Part shown: positions 37,690 to 50,381 of the stretch, piece after piece
Numbering within the stretch: the first letter of the stretch is position 1
How the letters are laid out: the number at the start of each line of letters is the position of its first letter
Source of the DNA: Dryas octopetala
Lineage: Eukaryota; Streptophyta; Magnoliopsida; Rosales; Rosaceae
Assembly: GCA_963921425.1 (NCBI GenBank)
Contig: OY992832.1
Span: forward strand, 14,730,835-14,794,834
Direction: 5' to 3'
DNA length: 64,000 nucleotides
The notes under the pieces: generated by a model
The model's database searches: none
What the model was told of the DNA's origin: nothing
Seen by the model: the letters and a program-made list of their open reading frames with translations, nothing else
Program-made: the position numbers and the translations under genes

Positions 37690-38565
37690 AAAAAGTCTAA
37701 AACATATGGCAACTTAATGATCACAATTAACCAAATCAATTGGGTTACAACTTAATTTGGACACCTCTATATGAATGCAAGTGAGTTTTAACACAAACCC
37801 TTTTGGGCATCAGAGGCTCTGCATTATGCAATATACAATTAATTCGAAGTTTATATAACTCTACATGAAACATGTACATGTTGAGGACTAGTCGCATATC
37901 AGATGAGCTGGGTATCTAATACAATCATAAATAATCATCGAGTCTCTTCACGTACGTAATAGTTTTAGGATCGCTTTTAGAATAGATATTCAATAGCATA
38001 CAGTAGTACATGGTCGATAATGGCCTAGTTCATCAGATGATCGATGATGACGATGAGACTCTAAAAACTTTGAGACCTTCTCATGGAAAGACGGGCAAAC
38101 AAAATCTTCAAGCTTTTGTTTTGCTTATTCTTCAATCTTCTTCTCCCACCACGAAGCTGTTTGTGATTTCTGAGAACACAAACATCACCATCGCATACAT
38201 AACGCTTGGTTTCAGAGGCTTCTGAAAAGCAGCTGAAGATGTTTGAGAGCCAAGGCAAAGCCATATGTTAGCTAGAGATTAAAGCTCTTTAAGCCTTTTA
38301 ACAAACAGACTATGATATTAATTTTCTCTTTAGGCCAAATGCATAGACTCGTATATATATGTAATGAAGTCAATGTTGGCAGGCTTTTGTTTTTACTTTC
38401 GACAACGACACACGCTTTATTTCCATCCTCTAATTCAAACAAACAATTAATCTTGTTGGTTTTGTGACAAAAAAAAAAAAATTGTTGGTTTGAAGTTTGA
38501 ACTGATCTGAAGTCAATCCGGCCGGCCGTCTATGGTCTATGAGTTGACTTGGGCAGCAAAGGTGG
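37690..38565 (-). repeat. Inverted segmental duplicate, copy A
   Basis: On the minus strand this block matches 62798-63648 on the plus strand, with many small indels. Matches include AGTCAACTCATAGACC, AACATTGACTTCATTACAT, the 67-codon gene, AAAAGGGTTTGTGTTAAAAC, CTCACTTGCATTCA and GAGGTGTCCAAATTAAGTTG. Similarity covers promoter, coding region and 3' flank, so a genomic block was copied, not an mRNA. Confidence 0.85.
38061..38264 (-). CDS. Small protein, 67 residues, paralogue of the 63.1-kb gene
   Basis: Single frame from ATG 38264 to TAG 38061. Features: an N-terminal hydrophobic/Cys patch (SNIFSCFSEAS), a central KRYVCDGDVCVLRN motif, and a basic C-terminus rich in Lys, Arg and Ser (LKILFARLSMRRSQSF). 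Roughly 70% of residues agree with the gene at 63111-63314, and the DNA differs mostly without breaking the frame, which suggests both copies are or were under selection. I do not recognise the family. There is no clear signal peptide or membrane span; the Cys near the N-terminus could be acylated, which is speculative. A TATA-like run (acatatatatac on the minus strand, near 38360) lies about 90 bp upstream. Confidence 0.65.
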   Translation of the reverse strand: MALPWLSNIFSCFSEASETKRYVCDGDVCVLRNHKQLRGGRRRLKNKQNKSLKILFARLSMRRSQSF

Positions 38566-39716
38566 TGTATATAATTATTAAAAATAAAATTTTATGATTT
38601 AATTTAGTAGAAAATTCGGATTAAATACCAAATTTCAATAATTTTTTTGTATAGCATGAAAACTATATAATTTTTCAATTGAACTATCAAATTTAAATGT
38701 AGTTTTTTAGATTAGGTCACAAATATGTTGGCCATTTTGATTTGAGCCTTTCCCATTTGACATTTTTATCTTTTGGCTCATATATGATGAGTGTTAGTTA
38801 AAATTTATAAGGTTTTGAAAAAATTGCCCTTGAGACTTTTATATTATCTTGAAAATTTGCTAATGTAGTCTCAATTTCACATTTAGTTGTGACTGTACGA
38901 CACTTACAACTTCAAATTTAGTTGTGACTGAACGACAGTCACATTTAAGTTGTGAGACAGTCACAGTTAAGTTGTGATTTAATTAAATTTTTTTTATAGA
39001 AATTATACTACAACATAGTATAAATAAAGGTCAAAACAATACTTTTACTCAAAATAATATATAGTATAGTAGTGTGAGTTGTCTCTTCCAATTTACCAAG
39101 ACAGTCACAGCTAAGTTGTGACTGGATTGATTTTTTTTTTAATACAATATAGTATAAATTAATGTAACATTTGTGATGTAATATTTTTTTTTATTTTTTT
39201 TATTGTAGTGGTATGTGATGTAATATATTTAAATTCTAATACATTTTACTTTATTAATTTGTTTGACTTTTCAACTAGTATTTAATCTAAAATGCTATTT
39301 AATTTTGGTAACTAAACTAAAAAATTATTGAAATTTAGTAGTTAAAATCAATAGACCTAAAGATAAAATGAGTTTGTAGCAATTTTTAAGTTTGAATGAA
39401 ATCATATAAATCTTTAAGTGTGTGTTTGGATAAAGTAATTCTAGTTTTCATAAAAATTCATAAATGATGAAATTTAAAACTCTATCATTAAATTTTCATC
39501 AATTGCATTTTCTATTGTTTGGATAAAGATATATAGAATTTAGAAAATGACAAAAATTACAAGTTTCATTATTTGGGTAACAAATATTATTTAAAAATTT
39601 AAATAATTGCAAGAACTAGAGTTCCCAGTCGTAGTCGTAGGGATGCTAGCTTCATGGCTAATATTGATTGATATGAGCTTGTTTCATGCCATTATAGCTG
39701 GAAAAGTCGTTAAACC

Positions 39717-39949
39717 CATGTCGTAACACACACACACAGATATATATATATATATACATACATATATATACACTCACAGACCCATGTCGTAACATATATA
39801 TATATATACCCATATTGATTAATATGGTTTGACCAAAAAAAAATTGATTAATATGGGTGGGTATATATACTCACACACATATTGATTAATATGTTCACAG
39901 ACCCTGAACATACCCATGTCATAACATATATATATATATATATATACAA
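39717..39949. repeat. TA/CA simple repeats with a repeated 15-bp phrase
   Basis: Several (TA)n runs, each preceded by cccatgtcgtaaca or cccatgtcataaca (near 39717, 39781 and 39912), with ttgattaatatgg between them. It looks like a locally expanded, degenerate tandem repeat. Confidence 0.6.
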
Positions 39950-40334
39950 GCTTCTTCTATTGAGGTATAAATAAGTTGAGGTATATCATGTTAGGGTCCA
40001 CACGAGTTGTTTTGTGTCGATCCGAATCGTTTATGTTTTACATCTCCATAGATAGATCATCCTTGCAAAAAATTAGCCAAATCGGAAATCATTTGTTTAT
40101 CTAACTTTGATCAAATAAATGGACGAACTAAATATTTTCGATGAAACCGTCCATTTGTTTTATCAAGTTAGATAAGCAAATGATTTCCAATTTGTCTAAT
40201 TTTTTACAAGGATGATCTATCAATGAAGATGATCTTTGCGAATGGTTCGGATTGACACAAAATGACTCGTGTGGGCCCCAACAAGGTCATACCTCAACAT
40301 AAATAAGTTGAGGTATACCTCAATAGAAGGAGCC
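39950..40334. mobile_element. Foldback MITE, about 385 bp
   Basis: Nearly palindromic over its whole length: the left end CTTCTATTGAGGTATA and the right end TATACCTCAATAGAAG are inverted copies. Inner phrases pair up too (gatcatccttgcaaaaaatt with attttttacaaggatgatc; aaatggacgaac with gaaaccgtccattt). No coding capacity. A target-site duplication is not clear because the left flank is a TA repeat. Confidence 0.75.
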
Positions 40335-42991
40335 TGAATATATATATGTTCACCGACCGTCGTAAGTCGTGATCAGATTGTGGGCTAACATATATATATA
40401 TATATATATAATTGTTCCTCTACCTATAAATTTTATTTGCAATCCTTCATAAACCCATGTCTCAATTCACCCAGAGAAAATTTATAGATTAACCATCAAA
40501 TCATATTATAAATCAGAGAGAAAAAACTCATGAGTATTTGTAGTGAAATAAAATTAACATACGTGAAAAGAGAAACAAACCAGCAAATCTCTTCAGCATA
40601 GCACTATGGTGACTAATCTGGTTGGGCTTTTGTCGCTCAGCTTCTATTTTTGTAGGGACTGGACTGTTTTGAGATGTAGAGAAGCACCTATGTACCTACG
40701 TTTGTTTTTTGGGCGGGATGGAAAAGAAATTCCCGCTTGTTTTTATGAGTAATTTTGTTTTTTTAGAATTCTCAAATTTATTCCCACTTGGAAAAGAGAA
40801 TTTATGCTTGCATAAAAATTGTAAAATGACGCCTATTTTGTTGGAATTTAAACTCAGAATCTCAGCTCTGTAAATTCCACAAATATTTCCCTCGTAATTT
40901 GTGAATTTCCCTATTAATTTGGCCAAACAAAAAACTTTCAATTTGCCACACGTGAAATATTGAATTTTTTTTTAAATCCCAAGTTTTTTTTTCTGCATCC
41001 AAACACACTGTAAAGTTATATTACACATTTACACGTACAATTAGGTTTAAAAAAAAAAAAAAGATAAGTTGAGAATATGTATAATTTAATTTCACAAATC
41101 TAATTGGTGTGAGATTAGCTTCGACCTATTTCGGATATGACTAGGGTTCAGCCTTGTCCAAACTATAACCCTGAAACTACCTAAAAGGTATAATTAAACT
41201 ATAACCCTACCTAAAAGGTATGTAAACAAAAGAAAATAGAGAAAATAGAAAAATATGATTTGGGTTGAGGCTCGACCTATTGCAAATATTCACAACAATA
41301 CTTTTGATATATGGGCCCTTTTGAGCTGTAAAACCCATTATTAATTTGAGTCACGTTCTTCACACGTGCTCCATGTGTACATTGACATCTTTTGGTAGCA
41401 GTTGGGCCTTCTGAAGACATAAGAAAATAGAGAAAAATAAGAGGCCACCTTATGATTCTCCAATGAATACAATAATATTCTGCACCTTGTGGCTGACAGT
41501 CTATCCTTTGATTCAGTACTTGTGAAGCCATGTGATGTAATCTTGGTTCAATAACCATTTTCTTCACTTCCTTGCAATGCAATTTTGTATAATTTTTGGG
41601 CAAAACGAACAACAAGGCTCACATTTAGAGGTACAGATAAATACTTGCATTTATCAGCTTAAAAATGGTATTGTTTTTAGTTCATTAAAATTCAGGAGAC
41701 AGAGGTATTTGGGTAGTGATTAGTGAAGCTTATTGCATGTAAATTTCGACCTGGTCCAGCAAAAAAAACAAAGGGAAAAAACTTTGGTCTGGTCTCGTGA
41801 AGTCCTTTTGTATCATCTGTCCAACATCCAAAATTCTGCACGAGTGACATGTGTGTGCTGTGCTAGGTTGTGGATGTTAGGAATGGAAGCAAATTTTGCT
41901 TATTATAACTAAGAAATTATTTCATATATATAGCTCCCTCTTCTCAATATATGAAGAAAAAACCTTATGTGGAACTATGGTAGTGTCAAGTAATAATGGA
42001 TTCCAGTTAAACGATAATATGTGTTTAAAAGATGAAAAATTATCATTAAATTTGGACACAAATCATCTTTTAACAACTAAATTGTTTTGTTACCTAGCAC
42101 TATCACATAATAAGAATAACTCCACACAAATTTTTTCCATGTATTGGAGATTCATAACTAATTAACTGTAATATATTGATGATTTTCTGTAATGGGCATG
42201 TCAATTTCATTGCTTTTGATTTAGAAGCATATATATCTCAAACTCATCTTCTTCTTTTTTCTGGTTTTGAATTCATCAAAATCATCGTAATAATGAAATG
42301 GCCAAGTGTTGTAAATCCACAAATCCTAAGGGCCTTTGCTGTCTTGGAATTACAAGAGAAGAAGAAGAAGAAGAAGATGTTATGAATGTAATTGGATGCC
42401 ATTTTACCACTCATGAATCATGATAGCCTCATAGGCCTTCTATTTTTAGGGCCATAAATGTACTGAAGTGCTATGATACAAGGCCAGAAATTTACTCAAA
42501 GTGGTATAAAATAGTTTGAGGCACACAGGCTTCACAAATCATGGAGTAGTTAAGATGTTGTGTCAAGCATGGCCAAAAAAAAAAAAGATGTTGTGTCAAG
42601 TATGGAAGACTAAACGTACAACTTGGGACATAAAATTGAATATAAAAGGTGTGTTGAGGTCAGTTAGGTAATTTTCTGTAGTATTCAACACCATGGTTGT
42701 TGGGTCTTGCTCAACTCCACCTCCACCTCCACCTTCTGTATAACTGCAATTTAGAAACACACCAAACACAGAATACAATACACAACAAAGACCCAGAAAC
42801 CCAGTACACCAATCTGCTGTATGGTTTGGGCATGTAGAGCTTTTTGGTGGAGCCATTTGGGTGCTCATTTTCTTTGAGGAGCTTGGTTATTTGGATCTGA
42901 CTTTGGGTCAATCAAGTGTGTTGACTTGGGATTGGTAATGGGTCTTCTTTTGATTTAGCTATTGGTTGGGTTTGAGTGAAGAAGGAGCGCA
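40335..42991. other. Intergenic region, 2.7 kb
   Basis: A+T-rich, with TA repeats near 40390-40411 and poly-A runs. A 112-codon minus frame at 41277-41615 has no recognisable family. The last 300 bp carry the GT31 gene's promoter and leader, including a CCACCT repeat near 42717-42733. Confidence 0.5.
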
Positions 42992-45900
42992 ATGTCTTGG
43001 AAGAGCAGAGGAGCAGAGACACCTTCAAAGAGGGCAGTGTCTCGGAAATGGACCTTTTTGTTTTGTATTAGTTGTTTTTGTGCTGGGATGCTCTTCTCTG
43101 ATAGGTAATTCTACTCACATAAAGCTTTGATTTTTGCTTTGAATTCTAGAAAAAAAATTGAATCCTTTTTTTATTTTTATTTTTCAATTAGTTAGTCTGT
43201 AACAGCAATTTGGTGAAGTGGGTAGCTTCGTTTCCCTCTAAATTTTACCAAACAATTGGAATTTTGGATGTTTTTGGCATCTGGATATGGGTTTTGTGAA
43301 ATTTGGCATCAATTGTATGCCTGCCAATAGTTCCTAAAGAATCTTGATGAGTAACGATGGATTTTGAACGGTTTGCTGAGTTTTGTAATTAAAGTATCTT
43401 TAGTGTTTTTCATTTTTGTGAATAGTTTTGTCAGTATTTGAAAGTGGTGATAATTGATAAGTGATGGTGTCGGCAGTAGTTTAAATAGTGTTTTATAAGA
43501 AAAAAAAAGATTGTGTGTCGTGGAATTCTATTTTTTCTGTAGAATTGGTAAGTGCATGTTGTTCATTGCAATTATCTGCTTGGGATAATTCTGAATTTCA
43601 TATAATAGATCCAACTATTGAAATTTTAAGCTTTATATGTATGTTACTATATTTGTCACTGTGCTGCTTGAATTCAGACATCATGCTTGTACATTAGGTT
43701 CTGTCATAATCGTTTAGTTCAAGAGGTGGCTTTGTTGTCCCTTCTCCTTATCTGCCAACACTTCACATACTGATTACTATATGCTAGTTTTCTGCAAAAT
43801 GGACATATATACCCATCAGAAACATGTTATTACTTGGAACTTTAGCAGAAGCAATAAAGTTGTGTTTCCTAAGTTCTATATAATTCCAGGCATGTGCTGT
43901 ACTAATTTTAAAAAAAATTCTGGTAACAGAATGTGGTCAGTGCCTGAAATTAAAGGCATGGCGAGGACAACAGGGGTTGATGATGAAACACTGAAGTTAG
44001 TTTCTGGTTGTGATCCAACAACTGTGAGTATCTTCTATCCAAATAACCATGTCTTTACCTTTCCTTTATTTGTTCATCTTTTGAGTACCTTGAACATGGT
44101 GGTTTGTCAAATAATTGACATGTTGGTTTCCTTTCTTTTGTTTAGAAGGATGTAGAACATGAATCGAAGGATGTTTATGGCGAAGTTTCAAAGACTCATC
44201 ATGCTATACAGTAAGCCAATGCTGGAGCTTTTCTAAATTTTACTGAATTTGCCACAATGTTATATCTTATGACTCTTACAAAATGCAGAACACTGGATAA
44301 AACAATTTCAAATTTGGAGATGGAATTAGCTGCTGCAAGGGCTGCGCAGGAATCTATACTTAATGGTTCACCGATTGAAGAAAATTTAAAAATTTCTGAG
44401 CCAATTAAGAAAAGAAAGTATTTGATGGTTGTAGGAATAAATACTGCTTTTAGCAGTCGAAAGCGTAGAGATTCAGTTCGTGCTACTTGGATGCCTCAAG
44501 GTTTGTTGATTGATAACCTGCTTTATTACATAAATTTTCGATTTGAAAGGGTCTGACATTTTCTTTCTACTTCGTCTTTACTTTATGATTAGGTGATAAA
44601 CTAAAGAAGCTTGAGCAAGAGAAGGGCATTGTAATTCGCTTTGTAATAGGTCACAGGTGGGCATTTGAGTTCAAAGCTATTTGCTATAACACTTTTCTTT
44701 TGAATTCTCATCTTTTGCAAGATGATCGTGGACATCTTTGATCATATGATTTATCCTCGATTGTCAACTTTGTTATTGTATCATACATAGTCATGTCAAC
44801 TTTAAATTTTTTTGCTACTTAAAAAAAAAAAAAAAACCCTCAACAAGCAGAAACTAATTTGTTTTTCCTTCTATCAACTGTTCCATGTTTAGTGCTACAT
44901 CAGGTGGTATTCTTGATAGAGCTATTGAAGCAGAGGAACAAAAACATGGTGACATTTTGCGGCTGGTAGAACCCTTGTCTTTTCAACTAGTTCAGTCAAT
45001 CTATTAACTGACAGAAGAAAATATTACAAACAGTGTAGAATCATCTTCGTAATGCGTTGATCTGAGGAAAAAGCTAATCACAATTTGTCTTCATAAATTT
45101 CATGAAAGCAGGATCATGTTGAGGGCTACCTTGAATTGTCAGCAAAGACAAAGACATTTTTTGCCACTGCTGTTGCTTCGTGGGATGCAGATTTCTATGT
45201 CAAAGTTGATGATGATGTACATGTAAATATAGGTAATATGTTTATCAATGTCCTCTGTTGCTTTTGTAGGCATACAAGCATGAGAAATCTTTTACTTAAC
45301 AAAATTATTTTTGAGTTTGAAATTATTCTTTATTTAAACTTAAGAATATGTGTGTATTTGGTATTCATAAACGTTACCTAAGTACTCATGTTTTACATAG
45401 CCTCTAAATGTTTTCACGATGAATACAGTGTAATGTAAGGAAGTATCTTTGTATGACGGTTTTGCAACAAAGTGGTTTTATTGTATTGTGGCAGAAATGT
45501 TGGAAATATGTGTCCTCAAAGTTTAAAACCTGGAAATTGGCTTTTCCGGAATACAGCTGATCCTTCCTTAATGTTGAGTTCATCCATCATATTTTTTCAG
45601 GAACACTTGGGGCAACTTTAGCTAGACATCGGTCAAAGCCCAGGGTGTATATTGGATGTATGAAATCCGGTCCAGTCCTTGCTCAAAAGTGAGCAGTACA
45701 CTCTTAAAATTATTCCTTCCAGCTACACTTTTTTGGCATTCTTTCTCATAGCTCACTTGTTCATCAACAGGGGAGTGAGGTACCATGAGCCTGAGTATTG
45801 GAAATTTGGCGAGGAAGGGAACAAGTATTTCCGTCATGCCACAGGACAGCTCTATGCTATCTCAAGAGGCTTGGCTACTTACATAACAATCAACCAGTAT

Positions 45901-47381
45901 GTTTCCATATTCTATACTGTGGTTCTTTTTGCTCAAAGTACATCCAACCTTTACTTATTTCTCATGTTATGCTAATCATTCAGGCATGTACTACACAAGT
46001 ATGCCAATGAGGATGTTTCCTTGGGGGCATGGTTTATTGGATTGGATGTGGAGCATATTGATGACAGGAGATTATGTTGTGGAACAGCACCTGGTAATCT
46101 CTTATGCATCTGTTTTGTCCTTTCCTTTTTAGTTCTCTTGGTAAGGATGAGGGTTCCTTTAGTTTTGGGAAAAAAATTTTGGGTGCCAAGCATCTGATTA
46201 ATATGGGCTGTTACATGTTCCATACCTCCAACATTGTGATTTCAATTATTTAGAGTGCCAATAGATCCCCAAGACTTGTTTGCGTCATACTGTTATGATT
46301 AGTTTGACTCTTATAGCAAACAAGGCTGAATCATTTATTTAGGTGAATCCTCATACTTGGTGAGTAACGGCAGTGAAACTTTCAGTATGTAGCACACTAG
46401 GAATGGGGATACTTTGGTGACTGTGACACAAACTATTGGCTTACATGTTATACAAGGCGTAGGCTCCACAGGCAGCCAATTTATCAATCATTTCACTTCC
46501 ATAGGGACCCACTGCATTGAAATTCCAGATCAACTCTTCCTGCCAGGGCATGTCTTTAGTATAAATAGATGGGAAAGACACAATGACCTGTTATGGTTAC
46601 CGCTCTTAAGAAATTAGAAGAGACAAGTTTGCTAAATCTGGAAAGAGTTTAGTAGTAAATAAATTGAAAGAGTGATTCGGGTTGGGTCTATACTAGTGGC
46701 TTAGTTTTACTTGGTGGATTACTATGCACGCCTTCCCTTTAGCTAATGCCCTTTGGATTTCATATCTAGGATTGTGGTATGGGTTGATTACAACCCCTTC
46801 ATTGCCACGCTTATTATTTATCTGGTGACCAGTTGCACAAACACCTGATTATGGTTTGAAAACTGGCACAAGCTCTAAGACTTACCGTGAGATCTTAGTA
46901 TTCATCAAGCATTTCTTACTATGAGAAGTTCACTTATTTCTTGATCCATTCTCATATGACTTTCCTGAGACTTAAAAGGTCAGGGATGGTCATGAGAGGA
47001 ACACATGGGTGAGACACACCTGTGTTAAGCCCTAAGGTGCTGTTTCCATGTTATTGGTGGGGCTGAGGGAGTTGTGTGTGGCTACCCGTTGCTTGTGCAG
47101 GCATAATAAGTTTACATGGATAAAATTACAAATAAAACAAAATGGGAAGAAATAAACAGTGGTTCAAGCTAGGAATAAATATTATGACAAAATGTATAAT
47201 TAGAAGTTTATTGATGTTAATTGTTACCACAGATTGTGAGTGGAAGGCTCAGGCCGGCAATGTCTGTGTTGCTTCATTTGATTGGAGTTGTAGTGGGATT
47301 TGCAAGTCTGCCGAGAGGATCAAGGAGGTCCACCGACGCTGTGGAGAAGGTGAGAATGCTTTGTGGAATGCAGTTTTCTGA
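42992..47381 (+). CDS. Beta-1,3-galactosyltransferase-like, GT31 family
   Basis: Type II Golgi glycosyltransferase of family GT31, likely adding galactose to arabinogalactan proteins or N-glycans; the acceptor cannot be read from sequence. Eleven exons: 42992-43104, 43930-44023, 44146-44210, 44289-44500, 44593-44656, 44893-44965, 45112-45232, 45601-45688, 45771-45896, 45984-46093 and 47233-47381, in phase, giving 404 residues. A cytoplasmic tail is followed by a Cys/Phe-rich anchor (about 20-36), a short DUF4094-like stem ([31 protein letters not shown]), and the catalytic domain: [22 protein letters not shown], the metal-binding DDD at 171-173 ([11 protein letters not shown]), and [20 protein letters not shown]. 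Resembles the plant B3GALT7/8 group. Intron 10 is 1.1 kb. Confidence 0.9.
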
Positions 47382-49152
47382 TAAATTTTCTTCCAAACTC
47401 AGGAGGAACATGAAAACATGTAGATGGTTTGAGCTTGTATTGTATAGTTCCACACACAGAAATGTTTGTATCACTATATGTAAAACGAGGTACATAGTGA
47501 GATGGGTTGGCTTTCCCATTTCTGGGATTCTGCTCCATTTTAGATGAGGAGGGAGACCCAATAGAAAGCTTAAAAAGAGGCAAGAGATTGTAGTTAATCA
47601 TTCTTTTAAGTGCTTCCGGGGCCATTTGTAAGCTAATGAAGCTCCATAATAAGTGCTAATGTTTGTGCTAGCTCCTGCTGCCTTGTACTTCATAAATTAG
47701 TGCATTGTTAATGTTAGTTGAACTTTTTATGGGTTTTATACCTTTTTCATGATTGTAAAAGAAGCGACATATATTAGATATATTATTTTTGTGGTGATCG
47801 CTTTTCTTGGTGATGAAGCTTCACTATGCCACTGGTCAGTTGGCTCAATTAACTCGGAAAGATGATAAACTCGTCCGAGTCAATACAACACGTTTGGTCA
47901 TACGCAATTATAGTTTCTTTATGATGTACTAAATGTAATTCACAGTATTTGTATCACAGCTACCTGAACCAGAGGCTGTAATGGCTTTGAGTAGGTGAAC
48001 CAAGACTATTAAGTGATCAAGTAAAATGCTCAATTGAATGGATGGGAGAAGTCAGATAGGTTGCCAGTTGTCACCGTCAGCGTCGTAGCTCTTGTACCAT
48101 TCTTTGGGTCGCTGATTCAGGAAATGATGCTTTCCATTACACTAAAAATTTAAGAGAAAATAAAAGAGTAATGCCATTCACACTCTCCTCTAAGTTTTTG
48201 GCACTCTTTATATGAGTGCTTTAAAATTTAAAGTAGTTATCAAAAAGAAAATTTAGAAGAATTTAAAAATTAAGAACCTTTTTTTTCAATTTTAGTACAT
48301 GAACTTCCACCCTTATTCTAATCAGCTACTTAAATTTTAATTTGTCACAATATCATATCCAAATTTTTATTTTGTCCTAATTTATTATATAATAATGTGA
48401 CTTTCATAAAATAATACTAACATGAAAGCCAGGGGCATTTTAGTCCGTTAAGGTGCAATCCACATGACCAGTTTACTAGTATTATTTGACCAAAGTCACG
48501 TTATGTAAAATTGAAAAAAACCCCTAAAGATTATGTCACCTTGAGGTCATGTAGAGTTATAAAAGAGAACAAAGATCACAAGTGACCAAGCTTTCACAAG
48601 TGCTTTTTTGGGACTTGAACCAAAGATGAGTTATAAGAAATCCTACATGCCAATGCTCTCATTAAGGTCATAATACATCATCATTATCATCATCATGATT
48701 TAGGGAGCAAAATTGTTCTCCACTTATAATTAGGAGTTGGAAGTTATTTTATCAAGCAGCATAAAACCAAATCTACTTTAAATGATAATGGGAGGAAGCC
48801 TGAAGAAGTAATGTAGAATCAGTCATGCCATCTGTTCTGTTCTAGAATAATCATAATATGATGACATGATTCCTGCACTGGAAAAGCAAACCCCACTATC
48901 TTCCCTTTCCCCACTAACAAGCCTCCCATATGCAATATATAAAGGTGATGAATATACATATTTTACTGACCACATCATAGCGCTTGATCATTGAATTTAT
49001 TACCACATTACCATTTTAGTCTCAGCAACATTTTCATCTCTCTGTCTCTCTCACTTTCTTTTTTCTTTTTGACAAACTATCTCTGGCACTCTGATATATT
49101 AGACCACCCTTTCTGTAAAGTACTGCAAGTTTCTCTTCGATTACTTGCAAAA
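47382..49152. other. Intergenic region with CASP-like promoter
   Basis: A+T-rich. Near 48290-48530 phrases such as ggcattttagtccgttaa resemble the MITE at 60.4 kb, suggesting a badly decayed relative. The last 250 bp hold the promoter of the CASP-like gene. Confidence 0.45.
48936..48944 (+). promoter_or_regulatory. TATA box of the CASP-like gene
   Basis: TATATAAAG, about 210 bp upstream of the CASP-like start codon and followed by a CT-rich leader (49031-49050) typical of plant 5' UTRs. Confidence 0.55.
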
Positions 49153-50381
49153 ATGAGAGGAAATTCAGATGACAATGCTCCAAGCTTCACCACCCAGCTT
49201 CCAGTCCTTAAACTCATAGATTTCTCCCTTAGGATTTCTGTGATTCCTCTTAGCATTGCAACCATATGGTTGACTGTGACCAACCAGCAAGACAATAGTA
49301 GCTATGGGAAGCTAGAGTTCAGCAACTTCATGGGACTCAAGCAAGACCCTCTGACCCTGCATTCATTTTCATTTCCTAATTGGATATATCTTAATTTGTC
49401 ACTAAAATGTTTCTGTAAATCAAGTTGTTGATTACCATATTTGCACTGTCTTTCAGGTACATGGTTTGCATCAGCACCATTTCTGCTGTCTATGCTTTTC
49501 TTGCAACTATATCCTCGTGGATCAGATGCTTAGTCACTAAAGCTTGGCTTTTCTTTGTATCTGACCAGGTTTTCTTTGCCCTTTGGCCCCTTCAATTTCT
49601 TTTTTCTTTTTGTTTTTGTTTTTGTTTTTCATTTTAGACATAAAAAATAGGTTCCAAAAACTAGGATGTGGGTAATGGCCTAATGATAAAGGAGCGAGTA
49701 TTGAGAGAGTCGTAAACTCATACTTCCATGATTTGAACCTGCACAAATTCAAAAGTATTAGAATTTACTTGATACATGTAATTTACGAATGATTACACGT
49801 ACTGAAAGTTTATGTTAAGACATTGTATCAAACCGACAAGCTAATCGTGAAAGTTTAATTTTCACGTCATCTAAAGAAAAAAATTAGGATGTAGGTGACT
49901 AAAAATTAAATTTGGAGAAAGAAAAATAGCAGTCTCATGAATAATTCTAATGTGTAATTACCCATTTTCCTTTTTGTCATTTGGTAGAAGCTCTAAGTTT
50001 GGTCTTGATTTGTGTTTGATAGGCTACTAACATTCTAACCCACTAACATGCTCCCAAATTTGGTACATAAATTGTGTCCTTGTTGATCATTCGTCTCATA
50101 TTTTCTTTTGGTAGCAGATTGTAGCTTACTTAATGGTCACATCTGGGGCTGCAGTGATGGAGATATTGTCTTTGGCTTACAATGGTGACAGGCCAGTTTC
50201 ATGGAGTGAAGCCTGTAGTTCTTATGGAAAATTCTGCAGTAGAATGAAGCTTGCCTTGGTTCTTCATGCCCTGGCCCTTTGCAGCTTCATTGTCTTAGCT
50301 GTGATTTCAGCTTATAGGGCCTTTAGCATGTTTGAGCCACCTTCTGTTTCTCATAAAGAAGTGGAAGAAGAGAGAACTTAG
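49153..50381 (+). CDS. CASPL2D1: CASP-like protein 2D1 (four-membrane-span MARVEL-type)
   Basis: Relative of the Casparian strip membrane domain proteins, four-span plasma-membrane proteins that can form membrane scaffolds. Exons 49153-49340, 49457-49568 and 50118-50381 give 187 residues. Membrane spans: about [59 protein letters not shown] and [20 protein letters not shown]. The family-typical Arg in span 1 (DFSLR) and the YNGD and [12 protein letters not shown] loop are present. Exon 1 must end at CTCAA before gcaagac, so intron 1 uses a GC-AG pair; a GT donor would not restore LKYMVC. The 549-bp intron 2 carries extra A+T-rich sequence, probably inserted. Confidence 0.9.

Larger units (their letters stand above)
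36489..39301. mobile_element. Long inverted-repeat (foldback-like) element enclosing a gene
   Basis: Two arms of about 690 bp, left 36489-37180 and right 38611-39301, are inverted copies of each other along their whole length with scattered differences. Both contain AATAGCATTTTAGATT, ACTAGTTGAAAAGTCAAAC, multiple GTCACAACTAAAT motifs and CTACATTTAAATTT. The 1.43-kb centre carries a 67-residue gene and a block duplicated at 62.8-63.65 kb. No transposase is visible. I could not find a target-site duplication: the outer flanks differ at once. It could be one foldback transposon that acquired a gene, or two copies of one element inserted in opposite orientation on either side of it. Confidence 0.72.

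Noticed and set aside
41277..41615. 112-codon minus-strand frame
   Set aside because: Considered as a possible gene fragment, but I recognise no domain and there are no splice or promoter signals to support it.
49669..49890. Possible tRNA-derived SINE in the CASP-like intron 2
   Set aside because: A phrase like a tRNA A box (tggcctaatgataaagg) is present, but no properly oriented B box or A-rich tail follows.
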